A DNA stretch of 64,000 bases from JADJQU01 sp035490315 (GCA_035490315.1 DATHET010000191.1:3087-67086); one strand, 5' to 3'. Positions 55,146-64,000 are shown, counted from the stretch's first letter. Numbers and translations are program-made. Notes: generated by a model from the letters alone, not told the origin.

Positions 55146-56819
55146 ATGTATTCCCTGTCCCGATTGAATCGCTCGCGGCTGCAGAGGCTCTTCGCCATCG
55201 CAGGTCTGGCCGCGCTCGCGACTGCTCAGGGTCCTGTCCCGCCGATCGCGCCGGCTCCCACGGGCAATCCCGTCACGACCGCCAAGGCCAATCTCGGCAA
55301 GATTCTCTTCTGGGATGAGCAGCTGAGCTCGAATGGAACTGTGGCCTGCGGCACGTGCCACGTTCCCAGTGCCGGCGGCTCGGATCCGCGCACCGGAACG
55401 AGCGGCATCGGGAGTGTTCATCCCGGCGTCGACCACAACTTCGGCACCCCCGACGACATCCACGGCTCGCTCGGGCTAACGCGCACCCTCTCCGATGGCA
55501 GCTACGACCTCGCCCCGGACTTCCGCCTGCAACGTCAGGTGACGCGCCGCCGCTCGCAAGGCGTGATCAATTCCGGCTTCTTGCCGCGTCAGTTCTGGAA
55601 TGGCCGCGCCGAGGGTTCGTTCGACGATCCGATCACGGGCGCGGTGGTGATCGCTCAAGGCGCGTCGCTGGAAATCCAGTGCCTCGAGCCCGTGGTCAGC
55701 GACGCCGAGATGAGCCACGTCGGCCGCAACTGGAGCGAAGCGGCGCAACGCATCGCGGCGAGCACGCCGCTGCGCCTGGCGACCAATATCCCCGCGGCTC
55801 TCTCGACTTGGATGGGCGGCCGCACCTACTCCGCGCTCTTCGAAGAAGCTTTCGGCAAGGGCGCCGTGACGCCGGTGCGCATCGCGATGGCGATCGCGAG
55901 CTACGAGCGCACCCTGTGCTCCAACCAGAGCCCCTTCGATCAATTCCTCGGCGGCAATTCGAATGCGCTGACACCGCTCGAGCAGCAAGGCGTGCAGGTC
56001 TTCAACGGCCCGGGCCGCTGCAACTCCTGCCACTCGGGCCCGCTGCAGACCGACGGCGTGTTCCACTACACGGGCGTGCGGCCGCGCAGCGAGGATCGTG
56101 GGCGAGCGCTCGAGACCGGGCTCGCCAATGACATCGGCGCGATGAAGACCCCCTCGCTGCGCAACGTCGAGCTGCGCGCGCCGTATTTTCACAACGGGAG
56201 CATGTCGAGCCTGTCGGACGTGATCGACTTCTACGATCGCGGCGGCGATTTCAGCGCGGTGAACAAGCCGCCCTCGGTCTCGCCGATCGGTTTGTCGGCG
56301 CAGCAGAAGGCCGCGTTGCTCGCGTTCCTGACCAGGCCGCTGACGGATCCGCGCGTCGCGGCGGGGACTGCGCCCTTCGATCGTCCGACCTTGTTCTCCG
56401 AGACGAATACCGTGCCCGCGCACTACGGCGCGCCGACGACGGGAAGCGGGGGATTCGCGCCGCAGCTCGTGACGTTCGAGCCGGCGCCGATCGGGAATCC
56501 CGGTTGGACGGTCGGCATCGATCACGGAAATGCCGGCAAGGAAGCGATCCTGATCCGTGGGCCGATCCAGTCGCTCGCCGGCAGTCCATTCCAGGGCGCG
56601 ATGTTGCACGTCGACCTCGGTGTCGGAGCGCAGGTGCTGCGCATCGGCGGCCTGCACGGGCTCGGCGCCGGCGATGGCTGGAGTTCCGCGAGCGTCGCGA
56701 TCCCGAACAACGCGCTGCTGCACGGCCAGCAGTTTTTCGCGCAATGGCTCGTGCTCGACCCGCAAGGCGGCGGCAAGCGGCTCGCGGCGAGCGACGCGGT
56801 TGCGGTCACTTACTGGTAG
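55146..56819 (+). CDS. Diheme cytochrome c peroxidase-like protein, copy 2
   Basis: A 557-residue paralogue of copy 1, aligning over nearly its whole length. It has a signal segment ending near ATAQ and heme sites C68-GTCH (68-72) and C292-NSCH (292-296). The signature SLRNVELRAPYFHNG is conserved, as is the C-terminal beta-rich extension with FAQWLVLDPQGGG. The substituted CxxC residues (CIVCH to CNSCH) and lack of the poly-Pro tract suggest the copies may differ in partner. Tandem duplication is the simplest origin. Confidence 0.92.
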   Translation: MYSLSRLNRSRLQRLFAIAGLAALATAQGPVPPIAPAPTGNPVTTAKANLGKILFWDEQLSSNGTVACGTCHVPSAGGSDPRTGTSGIGSVHPGVDHNFGTPDDIHGSLGLTRTLSDGSYDLAPDFRLQRQVTRRRSQGVINSGFLPRQFWNGRAEGSFDDPITGAVVIAQGASLEIQCLEPVVSDAEMSHVGRNWSEAAQRIAASTPLRLATNIPAALSTWMGGRTYSALFEEAFGKGAVTPVRIAMAIASYERTLCSNQSPFDQFLGGNSNALTPLEQQGVQVFNGPGRCNSCHSGPLQTDGVFHYTGVRPRSEDRGRALETGLANDIGAMKTPSLRNVELRAPYFHNGSMSSLSDVIDFYDRGGDFSAVNKPPSVSPIGLSAQQKAALLAFLTRPLTDPRVAAGTAPFDRPTLFSETNTVPAHYGAPTTGSGGFAPQLVTFEPAPIGNPGWTVGIDHGNAGKEAILIRGPIQSLAGSPFQGAMLHVDLGVGAQVLRIGGLHGLGAGDGWSSASVAIPNNALLHGQQFFAQWLVLDPQGGGKRLAASDAVAVTYW

Positions 56820-56835
56820 TGGGCCGTGGCTCAAT

Positions 56836-56861
56836 GCAGGAGGAACTCGACCGGCTCCTGC
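56836..56861 (+). terminator. Small hairpin after the second peroxidase gene
   Basis: GCAGGAG (56836-56842) pairs with CTCCTGC (56855-56861) over a 12-nt loop, 17 bp after the stop. No T run follows, so a terminator role is only suggestive. Confidence 0.35.
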
Positions 56862-57040
56862 AAGGAACTGGAGGACGCGGCTGCGGCAAGCGTTGCGAGG
56901 ATTCTCCCTCAATCGCGCGCGTTAGTATGGAGCCCGCGGATCGCCCCGCCGGATTCCCGGCATCCTTTCGAGCCCTGGCCCGTCAGCGTGATCGAGCACC
57001 GGACTCCGCCGGCGCCGTTCGACCCGAGCCCATTCCAACC

Positions 57041-57568
57041 ATGAACAAGACCTCCGCCATCGCCTTCCAGGGCCTCTCTCGCGTCCACATCGCCCTCGAA
57101 GTGGCCGACCTCGAGCGCTCGATCGCCTTCTACCGCGTGCTCTTCGCCGCTGAGCCGGTCAAGATCCGGGCGGGATATGCCAAGTTCGAGCCCGCGGATC
57201 CGTCGGTCAATCTCTCGCTGAACGAGGGGGTCGGCGGGCCGCTCGGCCGTCGCGGCGGCGAGCAACACTTCGGCGTGCAGGTCCAGTCGACCGAGGCCGT
57301 CGAGGCCATGACCGAGCGCTTCCGTTCCGCGGGAATCGCGACGCGCCTCGAGGAGGAAACGGCCTGCTGCTACGCGGTGCAGAGCAAGGTCTGGGTCGAG
57401 GATCCCGACGGCAATCCGTGGGAGGTCTTCGTGGTCACGCAAGCGGAATCGTCACAGCGCACGCCGACCTCGTCGACCTGCTGCGTGCCGGCGTCGGTCG
57501 GCGTCGCGGAGAGCGCGTGTTGCGTGCCCGGAGAGCCGAGTAGGGCCGGCGGCTCGAGCTGCTGCTGA
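57041..57568 (+). CDS. ArsI/CadI-type VOC-family metalloprotein with Cys-rich tail
   Basis: A 175-residue protein. The VOC/glyoxalase fold carries the ArsI pattern: H16, H76 and E128 as likely metal ligands and the adjacent C109-C110 pair, with E128 18 residues after Cys110 exactly as in ArsI (C-As lyase) and its CadI relatives. The motif ETACCYAVQSKVWVEDPDGN is very close to the family. A C-terminal tail adds three more Cys pairs (147/148, 160/161, 174/175), perhaps for metal or arsenic capture. Arsenic demethylation or metal resistance is likely; which substrate is undetermined. Confidence 0.88.
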   Translation: MNKTSAIAFQGLSRVHIALEVADLERSIAFYRVLFAAEPVKIRAGYAKFEPADPSVNLSLNEGVGGPLGRRGGEQHFGVQVQSTEAVEAMTERFRSAGIATRLEEETACCYAVQSKVWVEDPDGNPWEVFVVTQAESSQRTPTSSTCCVPASVGVAESACCVPGEPSRAGGSSCC

Positions 57569-57574
57569 GCGACC

Positions 57575-58165
57575 ATGGTGCTGACCAGCGAACAGGTCTG
57601 GCTCGAGATGCGCGAGAAGCTCACCGGCTTCTTTCGCCGCCGCGTGATCGACGAGCACGCCGTCGAGGATCTCGTCGCCGAAACTTTTCTTCGCGTGCAC
57701 GAGGGCCTCGACAGTCTGCGCGAGGAAGAGCGCATCGAGGCCTGGGTCTTTCGCGTGGCGCGCAACGTGCTCGCGGATCATCGGCGGCGTGGGACGGGAG
57801 CGGAGCTCGATGAGCCGGAGCTGGTCGCGAGTAGGGAACCTCAGAAAGAGAACTTCAACGAAGAAGTTAACTCGTGGCTGCTCGGTTACCTCGCCCAGGA
57901 GCTTCCCCCGGACCAGCGCGAAGCCGTCGAGCTCGCGGACGTGCAGGGTCTGACCCATCCAGCGATCGCGGAGCGCCTGGGGCTGTCGCTGTCGGCGACC
58001 AAGAGTCGCGTGCAACGCGGCCGCGCGCGCCTGCGCGAGCTGGTAGGAGCCTGCTGCCACGTCGAATTCGACAAGCATCAGAACGTGGTCGGCTACCGCC
58101 GTCGCGGCGCGAGCACGTGCTGCGTGGAGACGTCGTGCGGCGAGGCGCAGAGTTGCGACGCCTGA
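57575..58165 (+). CDS. SigZ-like ECF sigma factor with Cys-rich C-terminus
   Basis: A 196-residue sigma factor starting 6 bp after the ArsI/CadI gene. Region 2 (about 5-70, EQVWLEMREKLTGFFRRRVI, AWVFRVARNVLADHRRR) and the region 4 helix-turn-helix (about 105-155) are clear. The C-terminus continues past the DNA-binding helix into C160-C161-HVEFD and a tail with Cys at 182, 183, 188 and 194. This resembles SigZ, whose C-terminal Cys are thought to sense metals or thiols. It likely activates the cassette in response to arsenic or heavy metal. Confidence 0.88.
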   Translation: MVLTSEQVWLEMREKLTGFFRRRVIDEHAVEDLVAETFLRVHEGLDSLREEERIEAWVFRVARNVLADHRRRGTGAELDEPELVASREPQKENFNEEVNSWLLGYLAQELPPDQREAVELADVQGLTHPAIAERLGLSLSATKSRVQRGRARLRELVGACCHVEFDKHQNVVGYRRRGASTCCVETSCGEAQSCDA

Positions 58166-58421
58166 GATTCAACCGCTGTTGGCAGCTTCAACCGTCGATT
58201 CGAGGGGGCAGGCGGGAAGACCCTAGGTTCGAATTTCAGCACGCAGACGGCAATGGGTTCCCATTGCTGCGCTCGTCAGCCTACGGCGCGACTTAGCGCC
58301 CGATCCCGCTGAGGCCAGGGCGGTATAGACTGAGCCGCGCAGTCCAGGATCTCATCCTCTGGACACACACCATCGACGTCGTTGATTCGACCGAGCCCTT
58401 GACCCTGGAACTTCAGTGAGC

Positions 58422-60002
58422 ATGCGTCGGCTTGCCTTGTTGGTCCTTGGATTCGGGCTCGTGATCGCCGCATGGTTCTTTTCGAGGCCGACCGCAGACC
58501 TTCAACCCGTCGATCCCGAGCTCGAGGACGATCGAGCAGCGATTGCAGCAGCCAGCGCTGAATTGCCTTCGCCCTTGTCCGACGCGTCGATCTCGAAGCG
58601 GGGATCCGCCGATCCCGTACCTGTGGCGGCGGCCGCGCTCGCAGGTCCGCCCTTCGATGCGCGGAACGATACGGTGACGCTCTCCGGGTTCGTGCTTCCT
58701 GCTCCCGGCACGGAAAGCGATCCGTCCTCGACCTGGGTGAGCCTCACCGACCGCCTGGGCAAATCGCGCCGCTCGAAAGTCAATTCGGAGGGAGATTATT
58801 CGTTCTTGCACGTCGAGCCCGGGCGATTCTGGATCCGAGCTGAGTCAGACCTGGGTGGAATGGCGCGGCGCGTGATCGATCTCGACCTCGCCGCCGGCGA
58901 TCGCAGGCTCGATCTGCAGCTCGGGAGCTCGCTGGACATCACGATCGAAGTCGTCGATCTGGTTGGCCGGCCGATCCGCAGCTCTCATTTGTTCGCAGTG
59001 GCGACCAGCGAGGAACCCGGCGACTGGTTAGCCGATGACACCCATGCAAAGCAGTCGTGGCAATCGAATGACTTTGGCGCGACGAGCTCTCCGGCCCCGG
59101 TACTCGGTCGCGTGCGGCTGGCGATCCGGCCGCCGATTTTCGTCAGCCTTGTGAATTATCAGCGTGTCATCGCTTCGCAGCGAGTCGAACCCGGGCAGAC
59201 CAAGGTGCGCTTCGTCCTGGATCCGACGGCGCCCGAGCTGCAGAACGGGCGACTGCGTCTGCGGTTGATCGACGGACAGACTCGGCAGCCTCTGGCTGGG
59301 ATCTTCGTGTCCATGACCTACGGCGTTGGATCCTGCACCTGTCCACCGACAAGTGTCGATGGCATTTTCACCATGCCGTGCGTTCCCGGGGTGCTCGATC
59401 TTCGCGTGCCGAGCATGGAGTACGAGAGTGCCGAGCTGCAGGTGCGCATCGAACCCGGCGTCGAAACCGATCTTGGCGACATCACGCTCGGGCCCGCGAT
59501 TTCGATTTCAGGCATGGTCCTCGATGACCAGGGTCAGGGCCGCGAGACTTTGATCACGTATGACATGCTCGATCCAATCACTCGCGCGCCTGGCTATCAG
59601 GGAATTCAGTGGGCAGTGAAATCTTCAGCCGACGGCTCCTTCCAGGTTACGGCGATCGCGCATCGGATCTATCGCCTGCGGGTCCGGGATGAGGCGTTCG
59701 CACTCCAATCCATGGACGTCGATGCGCGCTCGGGATCCGTCGAGAACGTGATCATGCGCGTGGCGCGTGGAGAGCCGCTCATCGTGAGCTCGGACGATCG
59801 CTGGCCGCTGGTGCGCTTCGACGTGCTCGACGAGAGCGGCGTGCTGGTGATCTCCAATCGGCCGCTCTACGGGCCAGAGCCGGAGAAGATCCTGCTGACG
59901 CCAGGCCTGTACGAAGTCGAAGTGCGCGTTGCCGGAGTGCTCGAAGGCGCTCGACGGCTCCTGACGATCGCGAGCGAGCCGGTGGAGCTCGTCCTGCCCT
60001 GA
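58422..60002 (+). CDS. Membrane-anchored CarboxypepD_reg-like protein
   Basis: A 526-residue protein from ATG 58422, with an in-frame GTG two codons upstream as an alternative. One hydrophobic segment (about 2-20) anchors it; the rest is extracytoplasmic. Beta-sandwich units are suggested by TVTLSGFVLPAPGTESDPSS, ISISGMVLDDQGQGRETLIT and RLRLIDGQTRQPLAGIFVSM, in carboxypeptidase-regulatory style. No enzyme motif is seen. It is one of three such proteins in the window. Role unknown; cell-surface adhesion or scaffolding would fit. Confidence 0.75.
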   Translation: MRRLALLVLGFGLVIAAWFFSRPTADLQPVDPELEDDRAAIAAASAELPSPLSDASISKRGSADPVPVAAAALAGPPFDARNDTVTLSGFVLPAPGTESDPSSTWVSLTDRLGKSRRSKVNSEGDYSFLHVEPGRFWIRAESDLGGMARRVIDLDLAAGDRRLDLQLGSSLDITIEVVDLVGRPIRSSHLFAVATSEEPGDWLADDTHAKQSWQSNDFGATSSPAPVLGRVRLAIRPPIFVSLVNYQRVIASQRVEPGQTKVRFVLDPTAPELQNGRLRLRLIDGQTRQPLAGIFVSMTYGVGSCTCPPTSVDGIFTMPCVPGVLDLRVPSMEYESAELQVRIEPGVETDLGDITLGPAISISGMVLDDQGQGRETLITYDMLDPITRAPGYQGIQWAVKSSADGSFQVTAIAHRIYRLRVRDEAFALQSMDVDARSGSVENVIMRVARGEPLIVSSDDRWPLVRFDVLDESGVLVISNRPLYGPEPEKILLTPGLYEVEVRVAGVLEGARRLLTIASEPVELVLP

Positions 60003-60120
60003 AGCCGGAAACGGTCAGTCTGGGAGACTCGCGCTCCGAGGACTCTCTCGGACTAGGCGAGACTGTGCTCGAAGCCGCGCTGTCGCGCCTGCGTTGATCA
60101 CCGCGCCTGGCGCAGAGTCT

Positions 60121-61458
60121 TCAACGCTTCTCGAGGCAGCGCGCGACGTCGAGGAACATGATCGGATCGAACGTGATCGGGATGCCGTACACCTGGTCCG
60201 CGGGGGAGACGGTGATCGCTAAGCAGTCATGGGTCGATCCGGACGCCGCCACTGCGCAAAGCGCGGCCGCGTAGCGCCTCGCGTCGGCGGGCAGAAGCAC
60301 CTCGACCGTCGAATCGGCGACGCTGACTTCGCGGATGAACAGCTGCACCACTCCGGCAGCACGATTCTCCGCCGTGCTCCAGGCCAGCCAGCGGCGATGG
60401 CTGCCGGAAATCCTGCCGGAATCCAGCCCAGAAAGATGCGACACGAGCTCCATCGGAGGCTCGAGCTGCACGCCAGTCAGAGCGCTGACCACCGCAATTT
60501 TTTCGATCTCCGACTCGTCCGCGCTCAAGTAGTCGACCGCCAGGCTCGGCTCGCCCTTGGCCGAATGGCCCGAGCCGCAAGCGTCGCGGATGAAGACCTT
60601 GTTGCCCAGCGCTGCATCCAGTGTGAGCTGCAAGATCACCTTGCGCGCCTTGGGCGAGATGATCGTGAAATCGGAGCCGTTCTCTTCGCTCACGAACACA
60701 TCGTCGCTGCCGTCGCCATCGACGTCGCCGATCTTGCTCGCGACGATTCCGAGGCTTCTCGTCGGAATCGTCGCAAGCGTCTGAAGTCCGTTACCGGACA
60801 ACAGCTGGCACTCGACTCCCTTGAGCATGACGAGCAGGAAGTCTTCTTGACCGTCTGCATCACAGTCTCCGACAGCGAGGATCGCCTGTCCCACCATCGC
60901 TTCGAATTCAGGTAGAAGGCGGGTGGTCTCGATCGGCGAGCCCTTCGCGAGCAGCATCGATTGAACGGTGAACGTCGTCTTCGGGAGCGGGCTCGCGCTG
61001 CTGCGACCGACGGTCACGCCGACCACGCGCACCTGGGGCTTTCCACCGACGACGGCCGAGCCCGAGGCGACCCAGCGCATGATGTTCTTGCGATCACCCA
61101 GCCGCGCGACTTCGTAGCTGTCCTGACCCAAGGTCTCGACGTGGATGCAGATCGCGTCCGCGGTGCAATGGCTGAGCTCGATCGCGGACATTTCGCCTGC
61201 GCGGCCGGGGATTGGTTGCACGTCTCGCAAGTAAAACAGGTCGCTGACGATCGACTTCGGGGTGTTCGCTGTCGAGCGGATCAAGAGCTCCGTGAACGGA
61301 ATCGATCGCGAGCCGGTGCGGACGGGCTCCGCCAGCTCAGGCGGAGATTCGACGACCGCGATCGGAACGGTCGCCGTTCCTTGGTCATCCCCGCAGCCGC
61401 ACAGCAGCAGGGCGATCGATGCAGATGCCCAGCGAGCCTGAGAACCCCGATTCCTCAT
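60121..61458 (-). CDS. FG-GAP-like lipoprotein, tandem copy B
   Basis: A 445-residue lipoprotein (CGC, Cys22) starting at ATG 61458. It carries integrin-type FG-GAP calcium-loop motifs VGDCDADGQEDFLLVML and IGDVDGDGSDDVFVSE, characteristic of secreted propeller-like proteins. It aligns along almost its full length with the neighbouring copy at 61529, down to the shared ending ITFDPIMFLDVARCLEKR, so the pair arose by tandem duplication. Neither has an enzymatic motif. The start-to-stop gap between the two is 70 bp, in the same direction. Confidence 0.82.
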   Translation of the reverse strand: MRNRGSQARWASASIALLLCGCGDDQGTATVPIAVVESPPELAEPVRTGSRSIPFTELLIRSTANTPKSIVSDLFYLRDVQPIPGRAGEMSAIELSHCTADAICIHVETLGQDSYEVARLGDRKNIMRWVASGSAVVGGKPQVRVVGVTVGRSSASPLPKTTFTVQSMLLAKGSPIETTRLLPEFEAMVGQAILAVGDCDADGQEDFLLVMLKGVECQLLSGNGLQTLATIPTRSLGIVASKIGDVDGDGSDDVFVSEENGSDFTIISPKARKVILQLTLDAALGNKVFIRDACGSGHSAKGEPSLAVDYLSADESEIEKIAVVSALTGVQLEPPMELVSHLSGLDSGRISGSHRRWLAWSTAENRAAGVVQLFIREVSVADSTVEVLLPADARRYAAALCAVAASGSTHDCLAITVSPADQVYGIPITFDPIMFLDVARCLEKR

Positions 61459-61528
61459 GAAGGCAGGGTATCCGACGGACTGTCGGGACTCACACGGAGC
61501 AATCCAGCTGCACGTGAGCGCAATGTGC

Positions 61529-62893
61529 TCAGCGCTTCCCGAAACACCGCGCGACGTCGAGGAACATGATCGGATCGAAGGTGACCGGCACCCCATAGGA
61601 GGGGCTCGCCGGTGAAACAGTGATCGCGAGGCAATCGTGAGTCGAGCCAAGAACGGGGACCGCGCAGGCCGAAGCTCCGTAGCGACGAACATCCACGGGA
61701 AGCAGTACCTCGACGGTCGAATCGGCGACGCCGACTTCGCGAACGAACAGATGCGCGGGACCCTTGAGAGGATCTGCCGCGGCACTCCAGGCGAGCCAGC
61801 GGCGATTGCCTCCGGAGATTCGGCCGCAGTCGAGAGCAGTGACACGGGTCAACACATCCACGGCAGACTCGAGCTGCACTCCCGTGAGCGCGCTGATCAC
61901 AGCGACTCTCTCGACCCCAGCTACGTCAGCGCATTGGAAGTCGATCGCCAGAGTCGGCTCACCCTGCGCTGACTTTCCGGTGTTACAGGCCTTGCGGGCG
62001 AAGATCTTGGTGCCCAACGCCGCATCGAAAGTGACGCGCCGGAGCACCTTGCTGGTCCTCGGCGAGATGATGCAGAAATCGGTGCCGGTGTCCTCGCTCA
62101 CGAAGACGTCTTCACCGCCGTCGCCGTCAACGTCGCCCACGCTGGTCGCAACGAGTCCCAGTTTTCTGGTCGGTATGGTCGCCAGTGGTTGGAGTGCATT
62201 GCCCGACAGCAGCTGGCATTCTTCTCCTCGGAGCATGACCAGCAGGAAGTCGTCCTGACCGTCCGAATTGCAATCGCCAACAGCGAGGATGCACGGGTTG
62301 ACGAGCGTTTCCAGATCCGTGAAATCGCGCGCGCTTTCGATCGGCGAGTCCTGCGCGAGCAGCATCGATTGGACGGTGAATTTCACTTTCTGAAACGGGT
62401 CGCCGCCCCACTCGAGCCCCAGGAACCTGCTGGGCTCGTGCATACGCGCCACGGTTACGCTGACCAGGCGTACGGCAGGCTTCTCACCGGACAGGGCGGA
62501 CCCCGCCGCCACCCATTTCATGGCCTTCGCGCGATCGCCAAGGCGAGCGACTTCGCAGCTGTCCTTGTCCAGGCTCTCGACGTGGACGCTCACTGCCGAT
62601 GCGCAATTGCTCAGCTCGATCGCCGACAGCTCTCCTGTCGGTCCAGGAATCCGCCGAATGTCCGTCGTGAAGAACAAGTCGGGGACGATCTGCTTCGGAG
62701 TTGTCGCCGTCGACCGGATCCACAGGTCCGTGAACGGAATCGAGCGCGACACCGCGCGATCGGGCGGGGCCAGCACGCTCGGAGGCGCGCTCGCGGCGAT
62801 CGGGACCAGAGCCGGCTTCCCACCCCCGCATCCGCCCAGCAGCAGGACCAGCGCTCCCGAGGCCCGCCATCCGCCGGATGCCTGATTTCCCAT
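61529..62893 (-). CDS. FG-GAP-like lipoprotein, tandem copy A
   Basis: A 454-residue lipoprotein (GGC, Cys22). The calcium-loop repeats VGDCNSDGQDDFLLVML and VGDVDGDGGEDVFVSE match copy B. Shared landmarks include SRSIPFTDLWIRSTATTPKQ and the C-terminal VTFDPIMFLDVARCFGKR. The calcium-binding loops suggest an extracytoplasmic, Ca-stabilised propeller; the function is unknown. It is divergent from ribBA, with only 43 bp between the start codons, so the two promoters must overlap. Confidence 0.82.
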   Translation of the reverse strand: MGNQASGGWRASGALVLLLGGCGGGKPALVPIAASAPPSVLAPPDRAVSRSIPFTDLWIRSTATTPKQIVPDLFFTTDIRRIPGPTGELSAIELSNCASAVSVHVESLDKDSCEVARLGDRAKAMKWVAAGSALSGEKPAVRLVSVTVARMHEPSRFLGLEWGGDPFQKVKFTVQSMLLAQDSPIESARDFTDLETLVNPCILAVGDCNSDGQDDFLLVMLRGEECQLLSGNALQPLATIPTRKLGLVATSVGDVDGDGGEDVFVSEDTGTDFCIISPRTSKVLRRVTFDAALGTKIFARKACNTGKSAQGEPTLAIDFQCADVAGVERVAVISALTGVQLESAVDVLTRVTALDCGRISGGNRRWLAWSAAADPLKGPAHLFVREVGVADSTVEVLLPVDVRRYGASACAVPVLGSTHDCLAITVSPASPSYGVPVTFDPIMFLDVARCFGKR

Positions 62894-62936
62894 GCCCGCC
62901 GATTATCCACCCCTACGCCTGGACTAACATGGCGGC

Positions 62937-64000
62937 ATGCCCATCAGCACCATTCCCGAGGTCCTCGACGACCTACGTCGCGGGAAAATGATCATCCTGG
63001 TCGACGACCCGGGTCGCGAGAACGAAGGCGACCTGGCGATGCTCGCCGAGCACGTGACCGCGGCGGACATCAATTTCATGGCCAGCCACGGCCGCGGCCT
63101 GATCTGCCTGCCGCTCGACGGCGCCCTTTGCGACCAGCTGGAGCTCGGGCCTCAGTCGCAGAAGAACACTTCGAAGATGGGCACGGGCTTCACGGTCTCG
63201 ATCGAAGCCGCCCAGGGCGTCACCACCGGCATCAGCGCCGCCGACCGCGCTCACACGATCCGCGTCGCGGTCGCTCCTCGCGCGCGGGCCGAGGATCTCG
63301 CCAGGCCCGGACATGTCTTCCCGTTGCGCGCCCGCGACGGCGGAGTGCTCGTGCGCGGCGGCCAGACCGAGGGCATCGTCGACCTCGCGCGGCTTTGCGG
63401 CCGGCGGGCTGCCGGGGTCATCTGCGAGGTCATGAACGAGGACGGCTCCATGGCGCGCATGCCCGAGCTCGAGGCCTTCGCGATCAAGCACGACCTGAAG
63501 ATCTGCACGATCGCGGACATCATCGCCTGGCGGCGTCAGAACGAGCGCCTGGTCGAGCCGATCGAGATGGACGTGCCCTTGCCGACGCGTTCCGGGCTGT
63601 TCATGGCTCACCTTTTCCGCTCGCGGGTCGACGGCAAGGAGCACATGGCGCTGACCCTGGGCATGCCCGGGCCCAGCATCGACGGTCCGCGTCAGGCGGT
63701 GCCCGAAGTCGTCACCGTGCGCGTGCACAGCGAGTGTCTGACCGGCGACGTGTTCCACTCGCTGCGCTGTGACTGCGGCAACCAGCTCGACCAGGCGATG
63801 GCCATGCTCGGCAAGGAGCCGCGCGCCGTGCTGGTCTACATGCGCCAGGAAGGTCGCGGCATCGGGCTCGAGAACAAGCTCAAGGCCTATCGCCTGCAGG
63901 ACCAGGGCATGGACACGGTCGAGGCCAACCAAGCGCTGGGCTTCGCGGCGGACCTGCGCGAGTACGGCCTGGGCGCGCAGATCCTGCGCTACCTCGGGGT
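62937..64000 (+). CDS. ribBA: Bifunctional riboflavin synthesis protein RibBA (3' truncated)
   Basis: 354 codons are present before the window ends. The first domain is 3,4-dihydroxy-2-butanone-4-phosphate synthase: VDDPGRENEGDLAMLAEHVT, TTGISAADRAHTI and PGHVFPLRARDGG. The second is GTP cyclohydrolase II: VRVHSECLTGDVFHSLRCDCG with the zinc Cys residues, and YMRQEGRGIGLENKLKAYRL. Together these supply both precursors of riboflavin. No FMN riboswitch fits, because only 43 bp separate its ATG from the divergent lipoprotein gene. Confidence 0.96.
   Translation, partial: MPISTIPEVLDDLRRGKMIILVDDPGRENEGDLAMLAEHVTAADINFMASHGRGLICLPLDGALCDQLELGPQSQKNTSKMGTGFTVSIEAAQGVTTGISAADRAHTIRVAVAPRARAEDLARPGHVFPLRARDGGVLVRGGQTEGIVDLARLCGRRAAGVICEVMNEDGSMARMPELEAFAIKHDLKICTIADIIAWRRQNERLVEPIEMDVPLPTRSGLFMAHLFRSRVDGKEHMALTLGMPGPSIDGPRQAVPEVVTVRVHSECLTGDVFHSLRCDCGNQLDQAMAMLGKEPRAVLVYMRQEGRGIGLENKLKAYRLQDQGMDTVEANQALGFAADLREYGLGAQILRYLG

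Noticed and set aside
62894..62936. FMN riboswitch upstream of ribBA
   Set aside because: The 43-bp gap is too short for the aptamer and none of its conserved pairs is visible.

Overview
The window is high-GC bacterial DNA with close-packed genes on both strands. I read it as Planctomycetota or a near relative. The reasons are several secreted proteins sharing a planctomycete-style C-terminal domain (ending in WGRDPGF or a related motif), lipoprotein sulfatase-like enzymes, c-type cytochromes fused to HEAT repeats, a sigma factor next to a Ser/Thr kinase, and weak Shine-Dalgarno usage with GTG/TTG starts. This is a composition and domain-style inference, not a phylogeny.

Layout. 1-8.6 kb: C-terminal part of an M1 peptidase, a membrane protein, an alkaline-phosphatase-superfamily lipoprotein, a pentaheme cytochrome/HEAT protein and a secreted M24 aminopeptidase. 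8.6-10.6 kb: prfB with its programmed +1 frameshift, then an EamA transporter. 10.8-23.2 kb: large secreted proteins (thrombospondin-3 repeats, subtilase), small lipoproteins, a DUF1697 protein, a redoxin, an ECF sigma factor, and a thioredoxin-fold lipoprotein in which an in-frame TGA occupies the first position of the WCxxC motif with a hairpin downstream, i.e. a probable selenoprotein. 23.3-28.9 kb: a 94-bp perfect palindrome, a gene bracketed by 30-bp direct repeats, a second sulfatase-like lipoprotein, purH and an SGNH hydrolase.

28.9-45 kb is the metabolic core. A minus-strand operon of about eleven genes reads lutA-lutB-lutC, SDR dehydrogenase, FAH-family hydrolase, 6-deoxyhexose mutarotase, Gfo/Idh oxidoreductase, enolase-superfamily dehydratase, amidohydrolase-type lactonase, GH29 alpha-L-fucosidase and an anchored CarboxypepD_reg-like protein. 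Several junctions are 4-bp ATGA overlaps. A sugar ABC importer and a PhzF-like gene are divergently transcribed from only 30 bp away. Together they fit the non-phosphorylative L-fucose route: release, import, oxidation, lactone opening, dehydration, second oxidation and cleavage to pyruvate plus L-lactate, with LutABC turning lactate into pyruvate. L-rhamnose is the main alternative substrate.

45-64 kb: a 30-bp inverted repeat, a coiled-coil trypsin-like protease, a cupin, a class IV aminotransferase, a CPBP membrane protease, a HEAT-cyclophilin fusion, a zinc-ribbon Ser/Thr kinase with its ECF sigma factor, two tandem diheme cytochrome c peroxidases, an ArsI/CadI-like protein paired with a SigZ-like sigma factor (both with Cys-rich tails), a third CarboxypepD_reg-like protein, two tandem paralogous lipoproteins, and the start of ribBA, which runs off the end. 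No rRNA, tRNA, CRISPR array or transposase was recognised.
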